Assembly (NCBI RefSeq): GCF_000504285.1
Contig: NZ_KI632511.1
Coordinates: 5,438,154 to 5,502,153, forward strand
Direction of reading: 5' to 3'
Source of the DNA: Actinospica robiniae DSM 44927
GTDB taxonomy: Bacteria; Actinomycetota; Actinomycetes; Streptomycetales; Catenulisporaceae
DNA: 64,000 nt
This document shows, piece after piece, positions 17,470 to 27,497 of this stretch; the stretch's first letter is position 1, and the number at the start of each line of letters is the position of its first letter. Under the pieces are notes generated by a model. It was not told the origin of the DNA. It saw only the letters and a list, made by a program, of their open reading frames with translations, and searched no databases. Made by a program: the position numbers and the translations under genes.

Positions 17470-18786
17470 TCAACGGCCGTGTGTCGGTTGGGCCACGGCG
17501 GCCGGGCGGGCGAGCCCGGCCTCGTCCTCGGCGGGCACGGCCGGGTCGGCCGGGCCGGAGTTCCACAGCGCGCGCAGGGCGAGCACGCAGGCCAGCACGA
17601 GGACCGCGTTGCGCAGCGCGACGAGCATGGTCCCCCAGAACTGACCGCCCATGACCTCGCCGAACAGCAGCGGGAACTCGAACTGGGTGATCAGCACGCA
17701 GCACAGCACGAGCTGCGCGGGCCGGGCGAGCAGGGTGGCGCGGCGGGCCGGGGCGTTCTCCGTGAACACCAGCGCGACCAGGCCGAGCAGCCAGATCAGG
17801 TACTGCGGGCTGAGCACGCGGCTGGTGACCACGAGCACGAGGACGACCGTGAGCGCGACGTCGTACATCAGGGCCGGGGTCCAGGCGCGCGGCTTGAACC
17901 GCAGCAGCCGCCACCACAGCACTATGCCGAGGCCGAGCACGGTGAGCAGCTCGGCGAAGGAGGCGACCGCGCCCACGCCGGGGCCGGAGATCTGGAAGGA
18001 CCCGTACTGGTGCACGACCTTGACCGGGTAGCCGAACCAGTGGGCGATCATGAACGGGGTGGCCAGCACGGACTCGACCTCTATCCCCCGGCTGGACTGG
18101 CCGCCGAGGAACGAGAGGGCGCCGCTCATGGAGAACGAGAGCCCGGCGGTGACCGCGAAGGCCGTGCCCACGGCCCAGATCACCGCGCGCCGGCCGTACT
18201 CCTTGGGCGGCAGGCCCAGGATCAGCCCGGCGGGCCAGGCCTTGACCATCGCGCCGAGGCCGAGCAGCGCGCCGCGCACTGAACAGCGGACCTTGGCCGA
18301 GCGGGCCGGGGCGAGCAGGCCGCCCACGGCGAGCGCGGTGACGATCACGTCGTAGCGCATCAGCAGCAGCGGGCCTATCGCGAACCCGCCGAAGATCCAC
18401 GCCCACACCCCGCCGAGGTGCGCCGGCACACCGTCGCTGGCGGCGTTGCGGTCGGCGTGCGCGACCAGCAGGGCGAACACCGCCAGGTCGGCGACCAGCG
18501 CGAACAGGAAGAACGCGAGGATGTAGCTCAGGCCGAGGTGGGTGAGCCACTGCGGGATCAGGAAGACCAGCGCGGCCGCGGGCGGGTACTGCCACTGGGT
18601 GTCGTGCACCGGGTAGGTGCCGGTCTGCATGAGCTCGGCCCAGCCGCGGTAGAGCGCGACGTCGCCGATCTCGGAGCCGTGCGAGAACCAGGGCAGCACG
18701 GTCGTCGCCCAGAGCACCAGGAGCAGCCGGGTCCCGCTCCACCACAGGAGCGGGCGCCGGTAGGCGGGCTGGGCGAGGCGGCGCAT
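17470..18786 (-). CDS. GT87-type membrane glycosyltransferase (DUF2029)
   Basis: A 438-residue protein with 10-12 predicted spans. The first periplasmic loop contains GDVALYRGWAELMQTGTYPVHD and WQYPPAAALVFLIP, the acidic and YPP signature of the DUF2029/GT87 family. These enzymes use polyprenyl-phosphate mannose. It sits 2 bp after mec and one base before the MptB-like gene, so the two glycosyltransferases are co-transcribed with mec. A joint role in building a surface mannan or lipoglycan is inferred. Confidence 0.8.
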   Translation of the reverse strand: MRRLAQPAYRRPLLWWSGTRLLLVLWATTVLPWFSHGSEIGDVALYRGWAELMQTGTYPVHDTQWQYPPAAALVFLIPQWLTHLGLSYILAFFLFALVADLAVFALLVAHADRNAASDGVPAHLGGVWAWIFGGFAIGPLLLMRYDVIVTALAVGGLLAPARSAKVRCSVRGALLGLGAMVKAWPAGLILGLPPKEYGRRAVIWAVGTAFAVTAGLSFSMSGALSFLGGQSSRGIEVESVLATPFMIAHWFGYPVKVVHQYGSFQISGPGVGAVASFAELLTVLGLGIVLWWRLLRFKPRAWTPALMYDVALTVVLVLVVTSRVLSPQYLIWLLGLVALVFTENAPARRATLLARPAQLVLCCVLITQFEFPLLFGEVMGGQFWGTMLVALRNAVLVLACVLALRALWNSGPADPAVPAEDEAGLARPAAVAQPTHGR

Positions 18787-18788
18787 GG

Positions 18789-19262
18789 TCAGGCCACCGG
18801 TCCCGCGCCGGACGCCGCGTCGGCGCCGCCGTCCGCGTCCGCGCCCTCGGGCAGCACCGCGATCTCCTCCTCGGAGACCACGCCGTCGAGCACCCGGAAC
18901 GAGCGGAACTGGAACTCGCCGAGGCCGTCGGCGTCCCGGGTGGAGACCAGGACGTAGTGCGCGTTCGGCTCGGAGGCGTAGGAGATGTCGGTGCGCGAGG
19001 GGTAGGCCTCGGTGGCGGTGTGCGAGTGGTAGATGATCACCGGCTCTTCGTCCCGGTCGTCCATCTCCCGCCACACCCGCAGCTGCTCGCCGGAGTCGAA
19101 GCGGTAGAAGGTCGGGGAGCGCTCGGCGTTGGCCATGGGGACGAACCGGGCGGGCCGGTCCGAGCCGATGGGGCCGGCCACGACGCCGCAGGCCTCGTCG
19201 GGGTGGTCGGCGCGGGCGTGGTCGATGATGGCGTCGCGGATCGCCTGTCCTATGGTCAGCAC
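18789..19262 (-). CDS. mec: Mec-type JAMM metallopeptidase (M67)
   Basis: A 157-residue zinc peptidase. The JAMM signature is complete: a glutamate in HPDEACGVV (about residue 23), HSH at about 79-81 and the downstream Ser and Asp of PSRTDIS. Mec in mycobacteria cleaves cysteine from CysO-Cys; related proteins remove C-terminal extensions of sulfur carriers. Both roles would fit the CysO here. A -10 TACCCT ends 7 nt before the GTG, so the mRNA is probably leaderless. The final 30 residues are low-complexity acidic Ala/Gly. Confidence 0.9.
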   Translation of the reverse strand: MLTIGQAIRDAIIDHARADHPDEACGVVAGPIGSDRPARFVPMANAERSPTFYRFDSGEQLRVWREMDDRDEEPVIIYHSHTATEAYPSRTDISYASEPNAHYVLVSTRDADGLGEFQFRSFRVLDGVVSEEEIAVLPEGADADGGADAASGAGPVA

Positions 19263-19305
19263 AGGGTTCAGGGTAACGGCACCGGCCCGCGCCGAAGCCG
19301 AGAGC

Positions 19306-19881
19306 CTAGCGGGGCAGCGCCTCGAGCAGGCTCTCCTGCAGGTAGCCGAGGTAGTAGTAGGCCGGCACCAGGATCTGCATCGGGTCCTCCGGGGGCAGGT
19401 CGGAGCCGGGCTCCTGGCCGTCGTCGCTCAGCCCGAACCGGGCGCCGAGCACCAGGCGCAGGTCGTTGAGCGCGCCGAGCCAGCACAGCGCCTGCTGCTC
19501 GGTCAGCTCGAACTTGCCGCCCTGGCCGGTGCCGAGGGTCTCGAGCGCGCTGCGGACCCGGTCCCGCTTGGCCGTGCGCAGGTCGCCCTCGGTGTAGCGG
19601 CGGAACTCGGCGGAGGCCTGCTCGTCCTCGGGGTAGGCGTTGGGGAAGAGCCGGGCCAGCGCGGGGTCGGCCGGGATCTCGGCGCCGGGCTGCTCGACCC
19701 CGAGGTCGTCGAGGCCGAGTTCGACCGCGAGCGGGTCGGTGGAGGTCGGCGCGGCCGGCGGCTCGTCCGGGCCGAGCAGCTCGATCATCTCGCCGAACAG
19801 CTGCACCAGCAGCTGCGCCACCGGCGGCTGCAGGTCGCCCTCGATCGTGCGGTCGGGACCGGCGCGGAAGGTGTAGGTCAC
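19306..19881 (-). CDS. DUF2017 domain protein
   Basis: A 191-residue, acidic, soluble, mostly helical protein of the DUF2017 family. In actinobacteria it is conserved between clpS and mec, exactly as here. The C-terminal stretch ILVPAYYYLGYLQESLLEAL is its most conserved part. No catalytic motif is visible. Linkage to clpS suggests involvement with protein turnover or with the sulfur-carrier system, but function is not established. GTG start. Confidence 0.85.
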   Translation of the reverse strand: MTYTFRAGPDRTIEGDLQPPVAQLLVQLFGEMIELLGPDEPPAAPTSTDPLAVELGLDDLGVEQPGAEIPADPALARLFPNAYPEDEQASAEFRRYTEGDLRTAKRDRVRSALETLGTGQGGKFELTEQQALCWLGALNDLRLVLGARFGLSDDGQEPGSDLPPEDPMQILVPAYYYLGYLQESLLEALPR

Positions 19882-19941
19882 GTGGCTGGCTCTCAGGTCT
19901 GCTGGCGGGTGCGGGCGGCGGGCTCCCCCGGGGCCCGGGGC

Positions 19942-20238
19942 TCAGTCGTGCTGGAGGGTGGCCCACAGGCCGTAGCCGTGCATGGCCGAGACGTCGCGCT
20001 CCATCTCCTCGCGGCTGCCGGTGGAGACGGAGGCCTTGCCGCGCTGGTGCACGTCCATCATCAGCTTCTCGGCCTTGCTCCGGGGGTAGCCGAAGTACGT
20101 CTGGAAGACGTAGGTGACGTAGCTCATCAGGTTCACCGGGTCGTTCCACACCACGGTGGTCCACGGCCGGTCGGCGGCCTCGAGCGGGTCCGGTTCGGCG
20201 ACCTCGGGTTGTTCGACTTCGGCGGGTGCGGCGCTCAC
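19942..20238 (-). CDS. clpS: ATP-dependent Clp protease adaptor ClpS
   Basis: A 98-residue N-end-rule adaptor that delivers substrates with bulky N-terminal residues to ClpA/ClpC. After a flexible 25-residue head come [16 protein letters not shown] (the hydrophobic pocket and ClpC-binding edge) and the helix [16 protein letters not shown] with the conserved His. The GTG at 20238 follows GAGGA. Upstream, pncB is transcribed divergently. Confidence 0.94.
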   Translation of the reverse strand: MSAAPAEVEQPEVAEPDPLEAADRPWTTVVWNDPVNLMSYVTYVFQTYFGYPRSKAEKLMMDVHQRGKASVSTGSREEMERDVSAMHGYGLWATLQHD

Positions 20239-20339
20239 GGTCCTATCCTCGCACTCTTTGGCCGTCTCCCGCTTGGTCGGCGGCGGCGCGCCGGGAGCGG
20301 CGCCGGACGCCTGCGCATGCCGAATCCGGCGGGATGTGC

Positions 20340-20366
20340 TAGCCTTATCGTCATGGTGACGATAAG
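20340..20366 (+). promoter_or_regulatory. pncB promoter with palindromic operator over the start codon
   Basis: The -10 box TAGCCT (20340-20345) ends 7 nt before the ATG, implying a leaderless mRNA. A perfect 10-bp inverted repeat, CTTATCGTCA-N3-TGACGATAAG (20344-20366), overlaps the -10, the inferred transcription start and the first codons. A repressor bound here would block initiation of the NAD-salvage operon. Confidence 0.65.
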
Positions 20367-21654
20367 TACTCCGGCACTGCTCACGGACCACTATGAGCTG
20401 ACCATGCTCCAGGGTGCCCTGCGCAGCGGCGCGGCACACCGCCGTTCGGTGTTCGAGGTCTTCACGCGCAGGCTGCCGGAGGGTCGGCGGTACGGCGTCA
20501 CGGCGGGGACGGGGCGGGTGCTCGACGCGGTCGAGGCCTTCCGGTTCACCCCGGAGCAGCTCGCCTTCCTCGAGCGCGCCGGCGTGGTGGACCGGCCCAC
20601 GCTGGACTGGCTCGAGACCTACCGGTTCCGCGGCTCGATCAGCGGCTACCGCGAGGGCGAGTGCTACTTCCCGGGCTCCCCGATCATGACGGTGTCCGGC
20701 ACCTTCGCCGAGTGCGTCGTGCTCGAGACGCTGATCCTCTCGGTCCTCAACCACGACTCGGCGATCGCGGCCGCGGCCTCCCGGATGGTCGCCGCGGCGG
20801 CCGGCCGGCCGTGCATCGAGATGGGCTCGCGGCGCACGCACGAGGAAGCCGCGGTGGCCAGCGCCCGCGCGGCGTACCTCGCCGGGTTCGCCTCGACCTC
20901 CAACCTGGAGGCCGGCTTCCGCTACGGCGTGCCGACGGTCGGCACCGCCGCGCACGCGTTCACCCTCGTGCACGACAGCGAGCGCGAGACCTTCCAGACC
21001 CAGGTCGCGACCCTCGGCAAGGGCACCACCCTGCTGGTGGACACCTACGACGTGGCCGAGGCGGTGCGGATCGCGGTGGAGGTGGCCGGCCCGGACCTCG
21101 GCGCGGTGCGGCTCGACTCCGGCGACCTGCTGTGGATGGCGCACCGCGTGCGCCGCCAGCTCGACGAGCTCGGCGCGGTGGACACGAAGATCGTGGTGAC
21201 CAGCGACCTCGACGAGTACGCGATCGCGGCCCTGGCCGCGGCGCCGGTGGACGCGTACGGTGTGGGCACCCAGCTGGTGACCGGCAGCGGCGCGCCGACC
21301 TCGTCCATGGTCTACAAGCTGGTCGCCCGGGCCCGCACGGCCGAGCCGGACGCCCCGCTGGAGGCGGTGGCCAAGCGCTCGGCCGGCAAGCCCAGCCTGG
21401 GCGGACGCAAGCACCCGTACCGGCGGATCGAGGAGGACGGCGTGGCCACCGAGGAGGTCGTCGCGCTGCGGCCGGACCCCGCGCTCGGCCGGCCGCTGTC
21501 CTTCCCGCTGATCGTCGACGGCGAGATCGTCGAGCGCACCGACCTGGCCGAGAGCCGCCGGCTGCACCAGGAGAGCGTGGCGCAGCTGCCGGTCTCGGCG
21601 ACCCAGTTGTCCCGTGGGGACGCGGTGATCCCCACTGTCTACAAGGTGGATTGA
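20353..21654 (+). CDS. pncB: Nicotinate phosphoribosyltransferase
   Basis: A 433-residue enzyme that makes nicotinate mononucleotide from nicotinate and PRPP in NAD salvage. It begins [16 protein letters not shown], the family signature, followed by [20 protein letters not shown] and the phosphate site VRLDSGDL and GVGTQLVTG. The ATG at 20353 is supported by the -10 box 7 nt upstream. pncA follows after 3 bp, so the two salvage steps form one operon. Confidence 0.95.
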   Translation: MVTISTPALLTDHYELTMLQGALRSGAAHRRSVFEVFTRRLPEGRRYGVTAGTGRVLDAVEAFRFTPEQLAFLERAGVVDRPTLDWLETYRFRGSISGYREGECYFPGSPIMTVSGTFAECVVLETLILSVLNHDSAIAAAASRMVAAAAGRPCIEMGSRRTHEEAAVASARAAYLAGFASTSNLEAGFRYGVPTVGTAAHAFTLVHDSERETFQTQVATLGKGTTLLVDTYDVAEAVRIAVEVAGPDLGAVRLDSGDLLWMAHRVRRQLDELGAVDTKIVVTSDLDEYAIAALAAAPVDAYGVGTQLVTGSGAPTSSMVYKLVARARTAEPDAPLEAVAKRSAGKPSLGGRKHPYRRIEEDGVATEEVVALRPDPALGRPLSFPLIVDGEIVERTDLAESRRLHQESVAQLPVSATQLSRGDAVIPTVYKVD

Positions 21655-21657
21655 CTC

Positions 21658-22170
21658 ATGGCCAAGGCACTGATCGTGGTGGACGTCCAGAAGGACTTCT
21701 GCGAGGGCGGGTCCCTTCCGGTGACCGGCGGCAACGCCGTCGCCGAGAAGGTGCGCGAGTACGTGCGGGCGGGCTCGGGCGGGGCGGACCTCGTCGTGGC
21801 CACCCGGGACTACCACGTGGATCCCGGCGCGCACTTCGGCGAATGGCCGGTGCACTGCAGGGTCGGCACGGAGGGCGCCGAGTTCCACCCGGCCGTGGCC
21901 GGGTTGCCGTTCGACGCGGAGTTCCGCAAGGGCGAGCGGGCCGCGGCCTACTCGGGCTTCGAAGGCGTGGACGCGGCCGGGAGCGGCCTCGGGCTGGCCG
22001 AGTGGCTGCGCGGACGCGGGGTGACCGAGGTGGACGTGTGCGGGCTGGCCACCGACTTCTGCGTCGCGGCGACGGCGAAGGACGCGCGCACGGCCGGGTT
22101 CGGCACACGGGTGCTGCTGGAGCTGAGCGCGTCGGTGGACCCTGACTTCGTCTACGTCGCGCAGGAGTAG
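21658..22170 (+). CDS. pncA: Nicotinamidase / isochorismatase-fold amidohydrolase
   Basis: A 170-residue cysteine hydrolase that deamidates nicotinamide to nicotinate, feeding PncB. The catalytic Asp is in [14 protein letters not shown] (Asp9), the Lys in [13 protein letters not shown] (about residue 91), and the Cys in [15 protein letters not shown] (about residue 132). Metal-ligand residues [10 protein letters not shown] are present. AAGGTGG inside the pncB end serves as ribosome site. The C-terminus is slightly shorter than typical PncA (about 185-190). Confidence 0.92.
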   Translation: MAKALIVVDVQKDFCEGGSLPVTGGNAVAEKVREYVRAGSGGADLVVATRDYHVDPGAHFGEWPVHCRVGTEGAEFHPAVAGLPFDAEFRKGERAAAYSGFEGVDAAGSGLGLAEWLRGRGVTEVDVCGLATDFCVAATAKDARTAGFGTRVLLELSASVDPDFVYVAQE

Positions 22171-22198
22171 CGCGCTGCCAGGGGGCCGGCCGGGACTG

Positions 22199-23389
22199 TC
22201 AGGCCTTTACCGTCGCGGTGGAGGTGACCCGCTCGTGCAGGCCCTGCCGGTAGGGCCGGCCCCACAGCACGCCGCCGAGCGCGACGAGGTCGATCACAGG
22301 CAGCACGGCCAGGATCCAGAAGATCAGGGCCCTGCGTATGCCGGTGCCGCCGCCGCGGATCGGATGCGCGTCGGTCAGTCGCACCACCCGGATCCCGGCC
22401 AGCCGCTTGCCCGCGGTCTGCCCGCCCCGGCCCAGCCGGTAGCCCTCGTACATGACGGCGACCAGCACCAGGGCCACGGCGGCGCCGGCCCACAGCGCGA
22501 TGCCGACGGCGTCCATGCCGAGGGTGGTGTAGGTCGTGGTGGCCTGCGCGTCGAGGTTGAGCACGTACTGGTGGTCGTGGCGGTGCGCGACCAGCAGCAG
22601 CGAGACGGTGATCGGCGCGGAGAAGACGGTGGCGATGCCGAGGTCGATGATGCGGGCGAGGAACCGGGAGCCGGGCGTGGCCAGCTCCAGCACGGTGACC
22701 TCGCCCGCGTCCTCCGCGTCCTCGGAGGACGCGGAGGGCGAGCCGGGCAATCCGGCGAAGGGGTTGGCCGCGCTGCTGTAGACCGGGAAGGTGCCGGTCT
22801 GCCGGGCCGCGAACGCGGACGGGACTACCATGCCGGCCACCGTGGCGGGCCGCTGCGACTCGACCTCCTCGGCGGGCGCCTGATAAGGGGCCTGCGGAGC
22901 GGACGGGTACTGCTGCGGGATCTGCGGCCGCGGCGCCGGCGCGGGGGCCGGCTGCTGCTGGAACTGCTGCGGGATCTGGGCGCCCGCCTGCTGTCCGTAC
23001 CCGTACGGCTGCTGCGGGGCCGGCTGCTGGGGCGCGTACTGCTGCTGGAACTGCTCCGGGACGGCCTGGGCGATCTGCTGCTGAGCGACCGGCTGCTGGA
23101 CGACAGGCTGCTGTTGAACCTGCTGCCCGCCGACTGATGCAGACCCCTGTGACGCATCGAGCGCCGGCTCCGGTCGCCAGGCACCGCCCGCCGAGGATGC
23201 GCCGCTGCCGGCGGAGGACGTGCCGCCGGCGCCGGAGGAGCCGCCCGAGCTGCTCGCCCGGGCGTCCCCGCCCGGCTCGTCGGGCGCGGGCCGGCTGGTG
23301 CCGGCCACCCAGGCGTTACCGTCCCAATAACGGATATACCCCGGAATCGACGGATCCGAGTAGTAACCAGCAGACGGATTCTCGCTCAT
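22199..23389 (-). CDS. DUF2510-RDD family membrane protein with Gln/Pro-rich linker
   Basis: A 396-residue protein. An N-terminal DUF2510 motif ([21 protein letters not shown]) is followed by about 150 residues of low-complexity Gly/Ser then Gln/Pro/Ala sequence, and a C-terminal RDD domain with three predicted spans ([13 protein letters not shown] and [16 protein letters not shown]). Function is unknown. The ATG overlaps the TGA of a 26-codon upstream ORF, whose 3' part supplies the GAGGGGG ribosome site. Confidence 0.85.
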   Translation of the reverse strand: MSENPSAGYYSDPSIPGYIRYWDGNAWVAGTSRPAPDEPGGDARASSSGGSSGAGGTSSAGSGASSAGGAWRPEPALDASQGSASVGGQQVQQQPVVQQPVAQQQIAQAVPEQFQQQYAPQQPAPQQPYGYGQQAGAQIPQQFQQQPAPAPAPRPQIPQQYPSAPQAPYQAPAEEVESQRPATVAGMVVPSAFAARQTGTFPVYSSAANPFAGLPGSPSASSEDAEDAGEVTVLELATPGSRFLARIIDLGIATVFSAPITVSLLLVAHRHDHQYVLNLDAQATTTYTTLGMDAVGIALWAGAAVALVLVAVMYEGYRLGRGGQTAGKRLAGIRVVRLTDAHPIRGGGTGIRRALIFWILAVLPVIDLVALGGVLWGRPYRQGLHERVTSTATVKA

Positions 23390-23466
23390 GACGCCCCCTC
23401 GCTAGCGCTCGGAAGGCGCCTTCGCGGACGCACTGCACCCGTTGACGCGCTCGCAAGCTCGCACAT
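23386..23466 (-). CDS. 26-codon upstream ORF (copy A) coupled to the RDD gene
   Basis: The ORF starts MCELAS, ends [11 protein letters not shown] and stops in TGA that overlaps the RDD start as ATGA. GGGGGAGGG precedes its ATG. The same 26-codon ORF, without indels, precedes the helicase gene at 30079-30159. The copies share 65 of 81 bases and the residues ELAS, G10, V12, R15, RLPSASE and the final Ser. Function unknown; a translational coupling element is the simplest reading. Confidence 0.6.
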   Translation of the reverse strand: MCELASASTGAVRPRRRLPSASEGAS

Positions 23467-23526
23467 GACGCCCTCCCCCGACAGCGGCCGATCCTTCGAA
23501 GAACACTGCTGGGAGGTTAGCCGAAA

Positions 23527-24780
<1,254 letters not shown>

Positions 24781-24848
24781 TCAGCCATTTGGGGCATCCG
24801 GCTGACAAGTCGCACAGATTGCCGAAGATCGCCGAGGAGGTCGCCCGT

Positions 24849-25328
24849 ATGGCCGTGGACGAGTTGGACGCCCGGCTGATCCGGCTGTTCACCGACGAGC
24901 CGCGGATCGGGGTGATGGAGGCCTCCCGCCGCCTCGGCGTGGCCCGCGGCACCGTGCAGGCCCGGCTGGACCGGCTGCAGGCGGACGGGGTGGTGCGCGG
25001 CTTCGGCCCGGAGCTGGATCCGGCGGCGCTGGGCTACCCGGTCACCGCGTTCGCCACCCTGGAGATCCGCCAGGGCCGCGGCCGGGACGTGCGGGCGCAC
25101 CTGGCCAGCGTGCCGGAGCTGCTGGAGATGCACACCGTCACCGGCTCCGGCGACATGCTCTGCCGGATCGTGGCGAGGTCGAACGCGGACCTGCAGCATG
25201 TGATCGACCGCCTCGTGGACTTCGAGGGCATCGTGCGCACCTCCACCATGATCGCCCTGGAGAACCCGATCCCGCTGCGGGTGGTGCAATTGGCCGAGGC
25301 TGCTGCGCGGGCCAGGGCGGAAGGGTAA
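24849..25328 (+). CDS. Lrp/AsnC family regulator
   Basis: A 159-residue feast/famine regulator with an N-terminal winged helix-turn-helix (DELDARLIRLFTDEP ... ASRRLGVARGTVQARLDRL) and a C-terminal RAM ligand-binding domain (YPVTAFATLEI; HTVTGSGDMLCRIVA). GAGGAGG precedes the ATG. It is divergent from hpd, so it probably regulates tyrosine catabolism from the 179-bp shared intergenic region. An aromatic amino acid or derivative is the likely ligand (inference). Confidence 0.9.
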   Translation: MAVDELDARLIRLFTDEPRIGVMEASRRLGVARGTVQARLDRLQADGVVRGFGPELDPAALGYPVTAFATLEIRQGRGRDVRAHLASVPELLEMHTVTGSGDMLCRIVARSNADLQHVIDRLVDFEGIVRTSTMIALENPIPLRVVQLAEAAARARAEG

Positions 25329-25338
25329 CCTCGGCGCG

Positions 25339-26010
25339 GTGGAAGAGCCTGCGCAGCTCCCGACGCCGTCGGGCGCGATATCCCCGCCGCGCCCGGACGC
25401 ACCCCGTTCGCCGGGCACCCCGCCGCGCCCGAGCCGGCGCTGGTCCAGGGCCGTGGTGGCGCTCGCCGCGGTGCTGACCGCGGGAGCCGCGGCGGTGCAC
25501 CTGACCGCGACGTTCTTCTTCAACGCGCCGGACAACGTGGTCTCCCAGAAGTACCGCGCCCAGCTCACCTGGTGGACGAGCCCGCTGCTGAACCAGAACT
25601 GGCAGCTGTTCGCGCCGAACCCGATCTCGGAGAACCTGGAGATCGACGCGCGGGCGAGCGTCGGACCGTCGGCCTCGGTCACGTCCTGGATCGACCTGTC
25701 CACGCTCGACCAGGCCGTCTCGACCGACAACCTCGCGCCGAGCCACCTGACCATGAACGGCCTGCGCAACGCATGGCTGGAATACACGAGCACGCATGAC
25801 GCGAACGGCCGGGCGACCGCGCCGCTGGCCGACACCGCGCAGCAGTACCTGCAGAGCCTGGTCCTGGGCTACCTGCGCCCACACGTGACCGGAACGATCG
25901 GATCGGTCCAGGTGCGCTTCGTCGTCACGCTGGCCCCGGGCGACGGACGGACCGCGCAGCAGATGGCCCCGCAGACGCAGACGCTGCCGTGGTGGGTGAC
26001 GGCCTCGTGA
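25339..26010 (+). CDS. DUF5819 family membrane-anchored protein
   Basis: A 223-residue protein. A Pro-rich 35-residue head precedes one N-terminal membrane span (about residues 38-60), followed by an extracytoplasmic domain with the family motif SPLLNQNWQLFAPNP. This is DUF5819, which in actinomycetes is usually linked to HTTM-domain proteins, as here. The GTG start lies 10 bp after the Lrp stop. Its stop overlaps the HTTM start as GTGA. Molecular function unknown. Confidence 0.85.
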   Translation: MEEPAQLPTPSGAISPPRPDAPRSPGTPPRPSRRWSRAVVALAAVLTAGAAAVHLTATFFFNAPDNVVSQKYRAQLTWWTSPLLNQNWQLFAPNPISENLEIDARASVGPSASVTSWIDLSTLDQAVSTDNLAPSHLTMNGLRNAWLEYTSTHDANGRATAPLADTAQQYLQSLVLGYLRPHVTGTIGSVQVRFVVTLAPGDGRTAQQMAPQTQTLPWWVTAS

Positions 26011-27485
26011 GGCCCGGACTCGCCAGGCTCGGGTCCTGGGCGGCGCGGCGCTACGAGCTGATCACCGAGACCGCTCTGGCCCTGCGGGGAGCCGCGGCGC
26101 TGCGCATCGGCTACGGGACGCTGTGGACGCTGTTCCTGCTGCGCGAGTGGGGCGAGCGGGACGCGGCGTGGGGCCCGAACGCTTACTGGTCGCCCACGAT
26201 GGAGCGCTCGTTCGAGGCGCAGAAGCTGATGCCGAGCATCCTGCGCGACTGGCTCACCGCGGTGGCCGGCCTCGGCGGCACCGGCTTCCAGTTGTTCTAC
26301 CTGCTGGCCATCCTCGCCGGCGTGCTGTTCGCACTCGGCTGGCGCACTCGCATCAGCTCCCTGTTGTTCTGCTTCGTGGTGGTGGCGCTGGAGAATCGCA
26401 GCCCGTTCATCACCGACGGCGGCGACAACGTGCTGGTGCTGATGTCGCTGTACCTGTGCTTCGCCCGGTGCGGCCGGCACTGGTCGCTGGACGCGCGGCG
26501 GACGGCGTCGGCGCTGCGGGTCGAGCCGGAGCCGGAACCGGCGGCGCGGCCGGCCTGGCGGGACGAGCTCGCCGCGATACGCGAGCAGATCGCCAACGTG
26601 CTGCACAACGGCGCGGTACTGGTGATCGCCGCGCAGGTGTGCGTCATCTACGCGACCGCGGGCCTGTACAAGGTGCAGGGTTCGATGTGGCAGGACGGCA
26701 CCGCGCTCGGGTTCATCCTGCGCCTGCACTGGTTCGAGCCCTGGCCCGCCCTGAGCTCGTGGCTGCTCGGCCACGCGGTGCTGCTCGCGCTGGCCGGCTA
26801 CCTGACCGTGTTCGTCCAGGTGGCGTTCCCGTTCACGGTCTTCACGGCCAAGCTGAAGTACCCGTCGCTGGTCGTGCTGGCCGGGATGCACCTGGCGATA
26901 GCCGTCCTGCTCGGCCTGCCGTTCTTCTCCCTGATCATGCTGGTGGGAGACGCGGTCTTCCTGTCCGACCGAGTATGGCGGGCCGTCGAAAGGGCGGTGG
27001 CGGGACCGGCGTACGCTGAGAGCATGAACGGGTCAGTACTGGTTGCTGAGTCTGTGATCGCCACCGCTCCCACTCCGACGCTCGTCTTCGACGGCGACTG
27101 CGCGTTCTGCAGCTCCAGCGTGCGCTGGGCGCAGCGTTGGTGCCGGCCGGCGGTGCGCTTCGTGCCCTGGCAGGAGATCGACCTCGACGCCAATGGGCTG
27201 ACATACGAGCAGGTCACCTCGGCGGTGCGCTGGCTCGCCCCGGGTGCGCCCCGATCGGGCCGAGCCCCCCACGGCGCGGCTGCCGTCGGCCGGCTGCTGC
27301 TGCGCAGCCGTTGGCCCTGGCGGCCGTTCGGCGCGCTGCTGCTGACGCCGCCGTTCTCCTGGATCGGCGCAGGCCTCTACCATCTGATCGCGGTCAACCG
27401 GCACCGGCTGCCCGGCGGAACCCCCGCCTGCGCCGTCCCGAGAAAGCCGGCGGCGAGCGAACCGCACGCGGACGAGCTGGGCTGA
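26007..27485 (+). CDS. HTTM-domain membrane protein fused to a DCC1-type thiol-disulfide domain
   Basis: A 492-residue protein. Residues 1 to about 330 form an HTTM (horizontally transferred transmembrane, gamma-carboxylase-like) domain with multiple spans, including LRIGYGTLWTLFLLREW and IYATAGLYKVQGSMWQDGT. The last 150 residues are a DUF393/DCC domain with the redox motif LVFDGDCAFCSSSVRW. In many actinomycetes these are separate adjacent genes; here the frame is continuous across an internal Met codon at 27024. The start is GTG at 26007, overlapping the DUF5819 stop. Substrate unknown. Confidence 0.85.
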   Translation: MRPGLARLGSWAARRYELITETALALRGAAALRIGYGTLWTLFLLREWGERDAAWGPNAYWSPTMERSFEAQKLMPSILRDWLTAVAGLGGTGFQLFYLLAILAGVLFALGWRTRISSLLFCFVVVALENRSPFITDGGDNVLVLMSLYLCFARCGRHWSLDARRTASALRVEPEPEPAARPAWRDELAAIREQIANVLHNGAVLVIAAQVCVIYATAGLYKVQGSMWQDGTALGFILRLHWFEPWPALSSWLLGHAVLLALAGYLTVFVQVAFPFTVFTAKLKYPSLVVLAGMHLAIAVLLGLPFFSLIMLVGDAVFLSDRVWRAVERAVAGPAYAESMNGSVLVAESVIATAPTPTLVFDGDCAFCSSSVRWAQRWCRPAVRFVPWQEIDLDANGLTYEQVTSAVRWLAPGAPRSGRAPHGAAAVGRLLLRSRWPWRPFGALLLTPPFSWIGAGLYHLIAVNRHRLPGGTPACAVPRKPAASEPHADELG

Positions 27486-27497
27486 GCCGACCGCCGG

